Source of the DNA: Rhytidiadelphus loreus
Lineage: Eukaryota > Streptophyta > Bryopsida > Hypnales > Hylocomiaceae
Length of the DNA stretch: 64,000 nucleotides
Direction of reading: 5' to 3'
NCBI GenBank assembly: GCA_947034895.1
Contig: OX344765.1
Coordinates: forward strand, 15,071,001 to 15,135,000
Under the pieces are notes generated by a model. That model worked only from the letters and a program-made list of their open reading frames with translations. It was not told where the DNA came from and searched no databases. The position numbers and the translations under genes are program-made. This document shows, piece by piece, positions 49,575-59,549 of this stretch. Every line of letters begins with the position of its first letter. Position 1 is the stretch's first letter.

Positions 49575-50260
49575 TGCTCAATCCATTCACTGATGATGAA
49601 TGTGTTAAAAGTTCATTTTCATCCAATTAATATTCATTGAAGAAGAATTTAAAAAATTGGAAAATTTCAATGGAAAAAAGAGAGAACGTTCCATATAACA
49701 TGACATTTTAAATCTACGCAAGGCTTTAGAGGTGGTGTAAGGAGTGGGGTCAACATGTTTGCAACTTGATTGTAAACATCTTGCTTCATGCTACTCCTTG
49801 AATTGATTGAAGTTTGTTGAATGTGATTTTAATTATTCCCAAAACCTCATAAATGAAATATATATTTAAAATTTGTTTATTTAAGCGACATAGCTTCCTA
49901 GTGTCTAATAGTTCCCATAAGTTGTTGAAGGATTCATTACCATTAGATGATGCCACCTCCAAGCACCAAGAAGGCATGTTGAAGTAGATATTTTAGTCAC
50001 TTTTGGGTTGAAAGCAAGTAACATGCAATGAACATTTCAAATGACAAATAGTTAAAGTGTGCACACCCATATTCACCACTTATTGCAAACAAGCAGAAAT
50101 TGACTATAATTTGGACGAAGGAAGGACTCATATTTGTTAGCCTGATAAAAGAGAAGGCATGCGGAAGTGGAAGTGGAAGTAGAGAAAATTTGGCCCGCAA
50201 ATGGAGAGAGAGATGCATTATTTTCCAAAGTTCCACTGAGAAGTGCACCTTCAAATAGTT
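49575..50260. other. Gene-free stretch
   Basis: No domain or transposon end recognised, apart from resemblance of 49565-49650 to 36000-36080. Confidence 0.4.
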
Positions 50261-50269
50261 GGTTGTCAG

Positions 50270-50860
50270 GTCACCTATAAATTCAAGCACTTTGAAAAGA
50301 GTTGACAGAGAGCACACACTCAGAGCAACACTTGTTCAATAACTTCAGCTCCGTTTTTCCTTGGATGTGCAGTTTTTGTATGTGGTTTTTAATCAGAACT
50401 TTGGACAGGATAAGCCGCCACTGCTTTTTGATCTGAGATTAAGGCTGTGAGTCTATCACTTGGGAACTGATCAGCAGCACTAGCATCTCAATTGTTAGTA
50501 TTGGATTTTGAAAAGTAATTTTTATCTTAGATTAGGAACATCATGCATTCCAAGTGAGTTCTCCTTGATGCGGTTGCATTAAATTCCAGGGCACTTGACT
50601 GTTTTTCTAGTTTTTGGTTTTTGTTGGTTTTTGTTTTTAAACAAATGAAACTGTTTTTCTAACTTGGAATTTCTGCTTGACCATCAATGCCATCATGGAA
50701 CAGACAGACACCCTTGTGACATCTACAATAGATGGTCTTACAGCAGACATTACTTTGGAAAGCTTCCTAAACTGCAGCAGGAGAAATCAGAGAAAAGACC
50801 TTAAATACCAAGTTACCAGTGAAGATTACAACCAGCGAAAGGACTCTAGATATTGAGTGG
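50270..50860 (+). other. Possible small transcription unit with TATA-like box and a 53-codon ORF
   Basis: CCTATAAATTC at about 50274 looks like a plant TATA box, followed about 30 bp later by AGAGCACACACTCAGAGC. The downstream sequence is GC-richer than its surroundings. An ORF at 50695-50856 (starts MEQTDTLVTS, 53 aa) is polar and shows no recognised domain. It could be a non-coding RNA gene, a short-protein gene or chance. Confidence 0.25.
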
Positions 50861-50958
50861 CAGAGTGATGCTTACCAAGCATAACTTTGATAGATATATA
50901 TAAATACAAAAGCTCGATTGTAAGCCATTGCATGTAATGGGAAAAAATGGAGCACAAC

Positions 50959-51157
50959 AGGTAGAACCTCTGTTGGTCAGTGCATCCTCTTGTATTGCAT
51001 AATATGCAGTGAGAGAGTTTGCAGACAGTAGGTGGGCTTGTGCGAGACTCAAGATGGAAAGCTTAATTCAATGTTTACAATATTTGTGACCTCTCTAAAT
51101 GCATAAACCTCCCTTAGTATATAATTCTGGCACCATGCACTAAGAGAGGTTCTACCT
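50959..51157. mobile_element. Putative small MITE with AGGTAGAACCTCT ends
   Basis: Left AGGTAGAACCTCT and right AGAGGTTCTACCT are perfect 13-bp inverted repeats in a 199-bp unit. The flanks show no matching TA, so membership of the AGGTAG family is tentative. Confidence 0.5.
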
Positions 51158-51159
51158 GC

Positions 51160-52215
51160 ATAAGCCAAGCCTAGAATGCCCACACAGTGCGATTCCCTCA
51201 ATTCTATAATTAAATCTATACTATTCCATCAGTATAACACTCAAACTTACACTTTTAATTCATGTCGTGTTGCCTTTACATTGGTGAAGCTGATCTCTCA
51301 ATGGAGTGATATTACTTGACACTTCTCCCAAGCTAAGCTAGTTTGATATGAAGAACAATAACAGCTTGCCTTGCCTTTGCCACTGACATGTGATCCCTCA
51401 TTTGTAAGCTTCTGGGGAGATTAAATGTTAAGCTTAATAGCAATGAAATTCCATTTCCTTAGTTTCAAAAAACAAAAAAAGGGTACGCTTAATTGGCCAC
51501 TTCCATGCCAGGTTTGAACTGATTATGTTCATTGAACTCATCCAGTTACTATATAATTCCTGTTGACAAGTTCAAGCATTAAAGGTCACCATTTCTGGAA
51601 GAAAAAAAAAGAAAAAAAGTCAACCTTAGGGAATTTATTAGTATGTTTAAAGAGCACAACCCCTATGATCGAGGTAGTCACCAAAATGCTTAGATCATTG
51701 AATCAATAGGTGCCAATTCTTTGTTTCTAAAGTGAACAATGAAATCATCCAGCGACCACTTTTCGGACACAGCGTCATTTAAGGGCTAATGTTTATGGGA
51801 ACCTGTGTGCATTTTTTTGGAATTCATACCTGAAGCTCTTTGAATTGGAGGATTGTGTGCAATTGTGTTGAATTTGTAGTCATTAAGCTTCCTTGAGTTC
51901 TACTGACTGAAAAACCTTTTTTTCATTCCAAACCTGCATGACAATTTTTGGGCCACACGAATTTTAAGTTAGTTGATGCTCGTCACTCTTGCCAGTCAGA
52001 CATCAATTGACAAGTTATTCATGTTGGGAGCGTCCTCATATTTGACTACTGTGAAACCATTCAAGTATTAAATAATTATGATGATTTATTTGTCAGGAAG
52101 CCATGTAGACAAAGGTTTGAAATCGGCTGAACTCAAAACTCCAGTTACGGACCATCTTTTGAGACTGTGTCTGGCTGGACCATCTTTTGAGACTGTGTCT
52201 GGCTTTGAGGGCAAG
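51160..52215. other. Gene-free stretch with TTAA-family remnant
   Basis: The segment 51640-51785 resembles 63040-63155 (GTAGTCACCAAAATGCT, ATCAATAGGTGC), ending in a decayed terminus near 51785 (GGG then CTAA). A near-exact 33-bp direct repeat (GGACCATCTTTTGAGACTGT) occurs at about 52148-52205. Confidence 0.5.
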
Positions 52216-52221
52216 AGCCTA

Positions 52222-52582
52222 GGGGAGCCGACCCATTCCTGACATATAGACTGTTGTATTCCCAACCAGAGATTGTTGTAGTTTGCACAGTTTGAGGAGC
52301 AATTCTGGCACATTATGATTGGTTGCAAGGCTGTAAATATTGCAACCAGCCCTTGGTCGATTTTGCAATCAGCCTGTGGTTATAAATAGAAAGGTCTATA
52401 TCACCATTGTAGGTCGGAAAGAATCTTTCACGAAAAGATTCATAATGATTACTTTTTTTGTAATAAAATTATGAAAAAATATGCAATCCTTCCAAATTCT
52501 ATTTATGTAAATGGGCACTTAGAAAATCTGCACTCCAAATTTTGTGTAATTGCTTCCGAGATCAGGTATGGGTTGGCTCCCC
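52222..52582. mobile_element. TA-target MITE, GGGGAGCC family copy 1
   Basis: 361 bp. Left GGGGAGCCGACCCATTCCTG and the reverse-complemented right end GGGGAGCCAACCCATACCTG match at 18 of 20 positions. TA flanks at 52220-52221 and 52583-52584. The interior is about 85-90% identical by eye to 57701-58091. Confidence 0.85.
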
Positions 52583-52726
52583 TATTTGTTGTTTTAAGTT
52601 TACTAACTCAATACCAAAGTCCACATGACAATGTTATGAACTAAAGAAATGTAGACCCCTATTTCTTGAAGGTAAGCCCTATATGACTTTGAGCCTTGCA
52701 CATTTTCATAATGCCCATTGTAAATA

Positions 52727-53022
52727 AGGTAGGGTGCTCTAAAAGCAACCTCTAATATAGAGGCACATTTTTCTTTCTTCAATGTACCAATAGTGTATAT
52801 TTTAGGAGGGGGTTGCTTTCAATGACTAACCATTGTATTTCAACTTCAAATTTTTATAGTTAATTTCACAAAGGTCCAAAAAATATGAAACAACTTGAGT
52901 TATTTAGATGCCAATTCCACTTTTGTTCCTGCAAAAATTCACTGAAAATTGTTTCACTGAGTTTCTTCGCTTTCCCGCAAATGCAATCAGTTCTTCAAAT
53001 GTTGCTTTAAGAGCAGACAGTC
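52727..53022. mobile_element. TA-target MITE, AGGTAG family, subfamily B copy 2
   Basis: Left end AGGTAGGGTGCTCTAAAAGC after TA; a decayed right end GCTTTAAGAGCAGACAGT lies near 53003-53022. The interior matches the other subfamily B copies. Confidence 0.6.
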
Positions 53023-53363
53023 AAATGTTGTATTCCATTGATGATGCTCTTATTATTATACGCCCTTTGAAAGTCTGATCACAGTTGCACAAGTTGTTGT
53101 TTTTCAATGAATGCACACATTAATTAGTTGTTTGCTGAGCAATACCCATCACAAACACTCTATTGGGGATAATTATAAATTCCTTCAAGAGCAAGAGTTG
53201 AAGGTCAGCATATTTCAAAGGGCTTTGATGGTACTTACTTACCCACAATGTTGATTGACTGTCCAGGGTAGTGTGTTAATGTTGAGCATGATTTGAGGAT
53301 GAACTTTTTTGTACTGAAAGGCAGAGTCTGTAATAAGGCCATGGGGAATGGGTTAAGGGATAA

Positions 53364-53522
53364 TTTCCATGTGCAGTCAGGGTCGGTGAAGTCCACTGAT
53401 CAATAGTGGAATGGGAGCCTGATTTTGTTGGAGGCCTGCTTTTGTTGGAGGCTTGATTTTGCTGGAGCCCTGATTTCACCATTGATCAGTGGACTTCACT
53501 GGCCCCAACTCCACATGGAAGC
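53364..53522. repeat. Foldback repeat with about 45-bp arms and internal 22-bp tandem units
   Basis: TTCCATGTG and GTGAAGTCCACTGATCAAT on the left pair with TTGATCAGTGGACTTCAC and CACATGGAA on the right. The loop region holds about three units of TTTTGTTGGAGGCCTG type. No target duplication was identified, so the class is unknown. Confidence 0.75.
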
Positions 53523-53638
53523 CGGCCTACGAAGGTGGGGATTGGGATTGTACTGGAACTTGGTGCCAATCTTTTGCATCCAAAGTAGTTGTAAGTTAAC
53601 TTAGGTGTATTGTTGATTGTTTCACTTTTGAAGGAGTA

Positions 53639-54086
53639 AAGTAGGACCACCCTTTCCCGACCAAAGTCCTATACCCAACATGTAGGGTGTAGTTGTTTCC
53701 AACCAAGGCTGGAATAGATCTCCAACTGAAGTTTGGAACGTATCTTTTTCTCCTTTTTAAGGTTGGGACTAGCAAGGTCATGACACATGTCCTGAAGTAG
53801 TGAGCAAGAAAGTAGGAAGTAATGAACAGGAAGTAGTTCTTGAATGATCGGAGTTATAAGACTTTAGATATTGGACATGGGGCTAGAGCAACTTTTGGAC
53901 AAAATTCTTAGTAAAATTCAAGATTATGCAATTCATAGTAATTTCAGTTCAAGCAATAAAATTACCAAAATTTTGGCAATCCTCATTGTTTCTATCTCTA
54001 CACCTCTGGAAATATTTGCTTTGCCTTGCACTACTTCAGATCATGTCCACAATTGCTTATTTGATTGGTTATGGGTGGCTCTTCTA
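53639..54086. mobile_element. TA-target MITE, AGGTAG family, subfamily C copy 1 (decayed)
   Basis: AGTAGGACCACCC at the left, GGGTGGCTCTTCTAT at the right, and an interior homologous to 57298-57698 (ATTCATAGTAATTTCA, AAATATTTGCTTTGCCTTG). Open frames at 53871-54138 lie inside and are not genes. Confidence 0.7.
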
Positions 54087-54089
54087 TAA

Positions 54090-54720
54090 TTCCCATCTAG
54101 GGGGTCATGACCAAGTGGATAGTGTGATAGCTATATGACTAGGTCTTTCAAAAAGCGAGTGATTAACATTTTTGAAATTGAGGTTTTTAAGCACATTTGA
54201 ATTAGTCTTATGCACCTAGTAGTTATCCGTTGACTAGTTGTCATTGTGTTGGTTGAAACATATTTGCAAGCAATGACCAACTTTTGATTTTTATGATATT
54301 TCAATTTAAACATTTACAATTTGCAAGTATGGGAAATTATTCACTTCTTGTGAATAAAAATCATCAAAATCTATTCAATAGGAGTCATATTATCATGTGT
54401 GGATGGATGTACATAATTTTAGATTAATAATTGTCTTTTCATCTATATTTTAGATATTTATAAATGTATATGTTCATCACTTCAACAAGGATTGCAACAA
54501 ATTGATGTGTTGGAAAATTGATAAAAAAAAACCCGTTATTTGTGAGTGTTTAGGTAGTATGAATTACTTTGGCAATCAATGTTGTGAACTTGTCACTAAA
54601 AGAGATTAGAAATTCAAATACCCTTTAGAGTTTGTTCAAGGTTATCACTTGAATCATTATTATGTCATGTGCATTCAACGATATCCGAGACGATATCACC
54701 ATTATGATACTTCATTTCCC
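54090..54720. other. AT-rich gene-free stretch
   Basis: Nothing recognised. Confidence 0.4.
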
Positions 54721-54725
54721 ATATA

Positions 54726-55047
54726 AGTTGAGAGGTTCATAAAGCATTTAAGCTCTAAAAGCATTCACATCCTAAAGTGTACACTATTTTGTATAATTTG
54801 CTTTCTCATTGCACCAGCAATGTACAAATAGTGTACATTTCAGGAAGTGGATGCTTTTAGTGACCACTACATTTCAACTTCAAAACTTCATAACTAATTC
54901 CACAAAGCTTCAAAAAAATATGAAACAACTTGGATTAGATGCCAATTCCATTTGTCTTTTAAGGGAAATTTACAAAATATTTCAAGAAGTCTAACCTCCC
55001 AAATTAATTTCCAGCTCTTTAATGGGTGTTTTATAGACTTCCTACCT
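54726..55047. mobile_element. TA-target MITE, AGGTAG family, subfamily B copy 3
   Basis: Right end AGACTTCCTACCT followed by TA; left AGTTGAGAGGTTCATAAAG preceded by TA. The interior is closely similar to 48410-48733. Confidence 0.78.
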
Positions 55048-55049
55048 TA

Positions 55050-55740
55050 CTCAATCGAAAACAACAAGCTGTCACCTTTTGATGTGCTTGGAGAAGTTAA
55101 AGTTCTCCTAGTTCAAATATTTCAAAGAATTTGAGATTGGTTAACTACACCTTCCATAAATCCATCCCAATCCAAGCAACTTTACTAACTCATTTACAAA
55201 ATCATTTACAAAAGGTATGTTTGCACTTGGTATTAAAGAGTGTTGTTACTAAGGGTCTTAGGAAAGAATTTAGGCTTGCTTCTAGACCAAATTCACATTG
55301 CAAACATCCCCCCTAACACTAAGTGCAAACATACCTTAATTCAAGCATAACTTCATTGTTCCCCCTCTCATAACACACTGCAGAACTTAATTTAGTTAGT
55401 GTGAGAGCTTGAATATTGCGAGAGCTTGAATAGAGTGAAATGGATTCCTCACATTAATTTGGATGAATTTTTATGATATCCATTTTCATGTAGTTTATTT
55501 TTTGATACATTAGACTCTTTTTAAAAATGGAAACAAGATCTACAAAAATTTAGATACTTTGGGAATAGAAAACACACATAATAACTCAAATCTATGAAAA
55601 TGAGTTCCCAACCTATCAAAAAAAAGTTTACTTTCAAATTGACATATTCCATAATATAGATTGTGGAGTATCCCTTTTTAGGGGATATTGAGAGACCATT
55701 ATCCATTCACTTAATAAGTGAGTGAAATAATAAACCCCAA
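55050..55740. other. AT-rich gene-free stretch
   Basis: Nothing recognised; only short chance frames. Confidence 0.4.
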
Positions 55741-55749
55741 TATATATTT

Positions 55750-55910
55750 CTTTCATTACTTCCTCCTATATCTATATTCCTTTTAACGTGTTACATTACA
55801 ATCAAACAAATATATTCTAAATCCCGTATCATGTATCAACAATCTATATAACATCTATATTTTGTATATCATTTTCATATGTATTCCATGTACTATATCC
55901 ATATCCATAT
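55750..55910. repeat. Degenerate TATCCATATC-type tract
   Basis: Interrupted hexamers (CATATCCATATC, TCTATAT) similar to 16915-17067, followed by a GTTTTGGTTTTGG stretch. Confidence 0.65.
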
Positions 55911-55997
55911 CAAAGTTGTTTTGGTTTTGGTTTTGGGAGGTGGGTGAGCGAATTATGTATTTTAATTTGTTTATTTTTTATTTGTAGCTTGGGTGGG

Positions 55998-56016
55998 TTA
56001 ACTCCTAAAGGACCAC
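55998..56016. repeat. Orphan left terminus of the TTAA-type family
   Basis: TTAA followed by CTCCTAAAGGACCA, one mismatch from the 58095 terminus. No right partner was recognised. Confidence 0.55.
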
Positions 56017-56204
56017 AAGACTACTAAGTGACTTTTGCAACACTATTTTTTGCACCCACAGTCCTTTGGAGTGTAATTAATTGATAAGATGTTTGTGTGT
56101 TCCTTTGAGTGGATAGTAGTGTAGACACGATAAACTGAAGTTGCTAATTGGTTAGTAATAGGTTACTCTCCCTTGCCTTCTTTGGGACCTTCTACCTTTT
56201 GTGA

Positions 56205-56450
56205 GTGGGGCCAAAGGGCCAATGTGAAACGCCCCCCTCACTTGTCCCTTCCAAGTCATTCCAAGTGTGCAATTGAAAAAGACTCCGTATTTTGAGCTTG
56301 ATTAATTTATCTTGCTCACCTCTCCCTAGCTAATTTGAGGGCTCTAATTGCAAAATATGAATTCAAAATTTGCAAATTTTATCATGTGTGGAAAATTTTA
56401 AAAATTCAGCATTTTCCCATAGAGATGAGCAAGGGATCAATTCACCAAGT
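56205..56450. mobile_element. Old hAT-like MITE copy adjoining a younger one
   Basis: The sequence is a diverged copy of 56462-56695 in the same orientation (CCCCTCACTTGTCCC, CTAATTTGAGGGCTCTAATTGCAAA). Its inverted ends are strongly decayed. Confidence 0.6.
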
Positions 56451-56461
56451 TGGTCACAAAG

Positions 56462-56695
56462 GGTCGGGGTGAACTGACCCCCTCACTCGTCCCCCAAGTC
56501 AGCCCAAGGGGTGCAAGTAAAAAAAAGACCCCCTATTTTGTGCCCCAAAATGTATGCTCTCCATCTCTCCTAGCTAATTTGGGGCCTCTAATTGCAAATA
56601 TGAATTCAAAAATTGCAAATTTTATCTTGCGTGTGAAATAATAAATTTCGGGGTTTTCCTTCGGGGACGAGCGAGGGGGTCAGTTCACCCCGGCC
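56462..56695. mobile_element. hAT-like MITE (234 bp) with 8-bp target duplication
   Basis: Inverted ends of about 33 bp with two mismatches: GGTCGGGGTGAACTGACC at the left and GGTCAGTTCACCCCGGCC at the right. The 8-bp direct repeat TCACAAAG flanks it (56454-56461 and 56696-56703). An 8-bp duplication is typical of hAT elements; no transposase is present. Confidence 0.88.
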
Positions 56696-56814
56696 TCACA
56701 AAGGCAGGGTAGTACGTTACTCCAAATCATCATGTGTGGTGACGGAAGTAAAATTTCACGCACCCCCGCCAGTCATGAGTGTTCCCGTAGTGAGTTAACT
56801 TGAAGGCCCTGGAC

Positions 56815-56975
56815 ACCCCCTTCTCCTGGCCTGGCCTCCCTGGGTCTCCTGGAGCCCCCCTGGAGCCCCCCCCTTCTCCTGGCCTGGCCTCCCTGGGTCT
56901 CCTGGAGCCCCCCTGGAGCCCCCGTCGTCCTGTCCTGTGTGGTCCGGCCGGGTGTCCGGGTGTCCCTCCTCCTTC
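56815..56975. repeat. GC-rich island with 53-bp tandem duplication
   Basis: TTCTCCTGGCCTGGCCTCCC begins at 56821 and 56874 (period 53), within a tract of very high GC in an AT-rich region. Both strands stay open and encode Pro/Gly-rich peptides only because of composition. Confidence 0.85.
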
Positions 56976-57297
56976 AGTCATCTCCATGATTGAATGTACT
57001 GAGCGCCAGGCTCGTGATTGCTGACTGTTCCTGTGATGACAGCAAGTTGAACACTCTCGTAGTGATTTGATGGAAGTCCAAATTGAATGATGCTATGATT
57101 GGAAAAATAACATAAAAAAATAACCTGATCAGAATTCATCGGTAAGCCGTAAGGGGCCACTTTCGAGATCAAGTACAGTTTCAAGTCAGTTCGTATGCGG
57201 ACCCTTCAACCCAAGTGTGTACCTTACCATGCAGTGAGTCAGGAACTTGCAGCAATTAGTTGCAAGTTGTTGAGAGGGCTCTTTCAAATGGGGATTA

Positions 57298-57698
57298 AGG
57301 TAGAACCACCCATTCCCGACCGGGGTCCAATTACCAACCTATAGACTGATTTACTTCCAACCATAGCAAAAATGTTTTTTTTTTCTCCATTTCAAAATTG
57401 GGACTTATAAGTTATTGACATATGTCCCAAATTAGTGAATCAAAAAGTAGAATGCTATAAATAAGAAGGTAGTTTTTGAGTGATCAAAATTAGGAGAGTC
57501 TACAGATCGGCAATGGGTCTGAAGCACTTTTTGCCTTTCAAAATTCATAGTAATTTCAATTCAAGTGATAAAATTATCAAAGTTTTTGCGATCCTCCTCA
57601 TTTATATCCCTACACCTCTGAAAATATTTGCTTTGCCTTGTACTATCCTAGATCATGTCTCCAATTGCTTAATCAGTCAACTATGGGGGCTTCTACCT
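57298..57698. mobile_element. TA-target MITE, AGGTAG family, subfamily C copy 2
   Basis: 401 bp. Left AGGTAGAACCACCC and the reverse-complemented right end AGGTAGAAGCCCCC. TA flanks at 57296-57297 and 57699-57700. The right TA is also the left flank of the next element. Confidence 0.85.
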
Positions 57699-57700
57699 TA

Positions 57701-58091
57701 GCCGGGAGCCAACCCATACCTGATCACCTTCCCATTCCTGAACCTATAGATTGTTGTATCCCAACTATAGACTGTTGTAGTTTGCACAGTTTGAGGAGCA
57801 ATTCTAGCACATTATGATCGGCTGCAAGGCTGTGAATACTGCAACAAGCCCTTGGTCGATTTTGCAATCACCCTATGGTTAGAAATAGAAAGGTCTATAT
57901 CACCATTGTAGGTCAAAGAGAATCTTTCACTAAAAGATTCATAGTGATTACTTTTTTTGTAATAAAATTCTCGAAAAATACGCAATCCTTCCAAATTCTA
58001 TTTTTTTATATGGAGAAATTTTAGCACTCATAAAAATTTGTATTCCAAATATGCATAATTGCTTAAGTGATTAGGTTTGGGTTGGCTCCCC
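57701..58091. mobile_element. TA-target MITE, GGGGAGCC family copy 2
   Basis: Left GCCGGGAGCCAACCCATACC and right GGTTTGGGTTGGCTCCCC, with TA on both sides. The interior is homologous to 52222-52582. It abuts its neighbours with no spare base beyond the shared TA. Confidence 0.85.
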
Positions 58092-58094
58092 TAA

Positions 58095-59543
58095 CCCCTA
58101 AAGGACCAAATGACCATTCAATGTACGCAAAGTGATCTCAAGTAGGTGTGTATGAAGTCATTTTTTAATGGATGTTCTGCAAATGTTGACACGACGTGCG
58201 AACATGTACCCCCTTGGTGGAAATATAATTTTTTTTCCAATTGGGTGCTTGGATCAAAAGTTATTTTGCCCTAAACTTTTCTGGCAGCTTTGGACAGCTT
58301 TGGGCAACAATGTGCAAAACTACTCCTCTACTTTTGAAATTTGGCAATTATGTAACTTACATGATACAAGATACAAATATTAAAAAAAACATGTGTAGTG
58401 TAAAATTTCATTCTAGGAGGACTTACAGTGTGCAAGCTTTGTTGGACATAAGCAAAAAAAACTTTTTTCTTCTAACTTCAAACGTTATAATCTTTCAATC
58501 CATACGGTCAAAGTTTCTAAAAAGAATTCCACACATTCCCACAATAGTCTATTACAAATTTGTACAGTTGAATTTTGAAGAAAAAAAAATTCATTTTTTT
58601 CTCACTGCCCTAAAAAGTGGCAAATTTCCACAATTTTTAAAGAACCAAGGGGGGGGGTCAAAAAACTCCTAAAAATTGTCATTTATATTGCAAAGAGTAA
58701 ATAATTAATTCATTGTTTTTTTAAACATCTAACCATAGGAACTTACACCTAGATAGTATGAGAATGTGTAGATTAAATTTTAGAAATTTTGACTGCAGAG
58801 ATTGCAAAAAATTTGCACTTAAAGTGAAGAAAACAAGGGTTTGGGTGTTCCTTGAGAGACTAGATTATTTGACTTTGAACCTTCTTAAAAAAAAATTACC
58901 TAAAAGTTTTGAGATTTAAATCTTTGTGGTGGAGAATTGAATTTAGAGTCTAGCGAAAACAATTAAGAAAAAACAATTTAATTTTCATTCTTAAAAAAAT
59001 TGTTAAGTAGAAGTAGATACGAGATAGAAGGAAAATCTAAATTATTGATATATCTCTAAGATGGAATTGAAACACACTAATTCCAATGGTGAGATTGTTA
59101 TAGCAAGGAAACTAAACTATGTGGAACTATTTTTTTCTGAAAAATTATTAAAATAGAGTTCAAAAACAAATCTAATACATTATTTTCTAAAATTCTATGA
59201 TTGCCTAGAAATCAAGATGCCCCATCATTTTTACATTCCTTATCCAAATGGAATGAATCAAAGCTTTCCCCATAGAAAAAAATATATAATCTATAATGGA
59301 AAAAAATTTAATTTTTAATTTTTAATTTTTGTGAATTTTTTTTATAGTCTAGTCTTTCATATTTTGAGCATTTTTGGCATAAATTTTGGTCCTATGTACC
59401 AATTGAAATAAAAATTATATATTCCCAAAGCTAATGTGTTTTTCTATTTTAAAAAAATTCAAAAAATCATAACAAAAATTGAGCCAATAAGTACTTGCCT
59501 AAAATCCAATTTGTCTTCTAAGGGGACAATGGTCCTTTAGGGG
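58095..59543. mobile_element. TTAA-type element, CCCCTAAAGGACCA ends (1449 bp)
   Basis: Inverted ends CCCCTAAAGGACCA are perfect over 14 bp. The flanking tetranucleotides are CTAA (left, shared with the preceding MITE) and TTCA (right), each one change from TTAA. The right half is homologous to 22440-23309. No transposase frame is present; the 143-codon frame at 58241-58672 is unrecognised. Confidence 0.8.
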
Positions 59544-59549
59544 TTCAAT

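Noticed and set aside
56730..57024. Opposing Pro/Gly-rich frames
   Set aside because: They are produced by the 53-bp GC-rich tandem repeat; collagen-like composition only.
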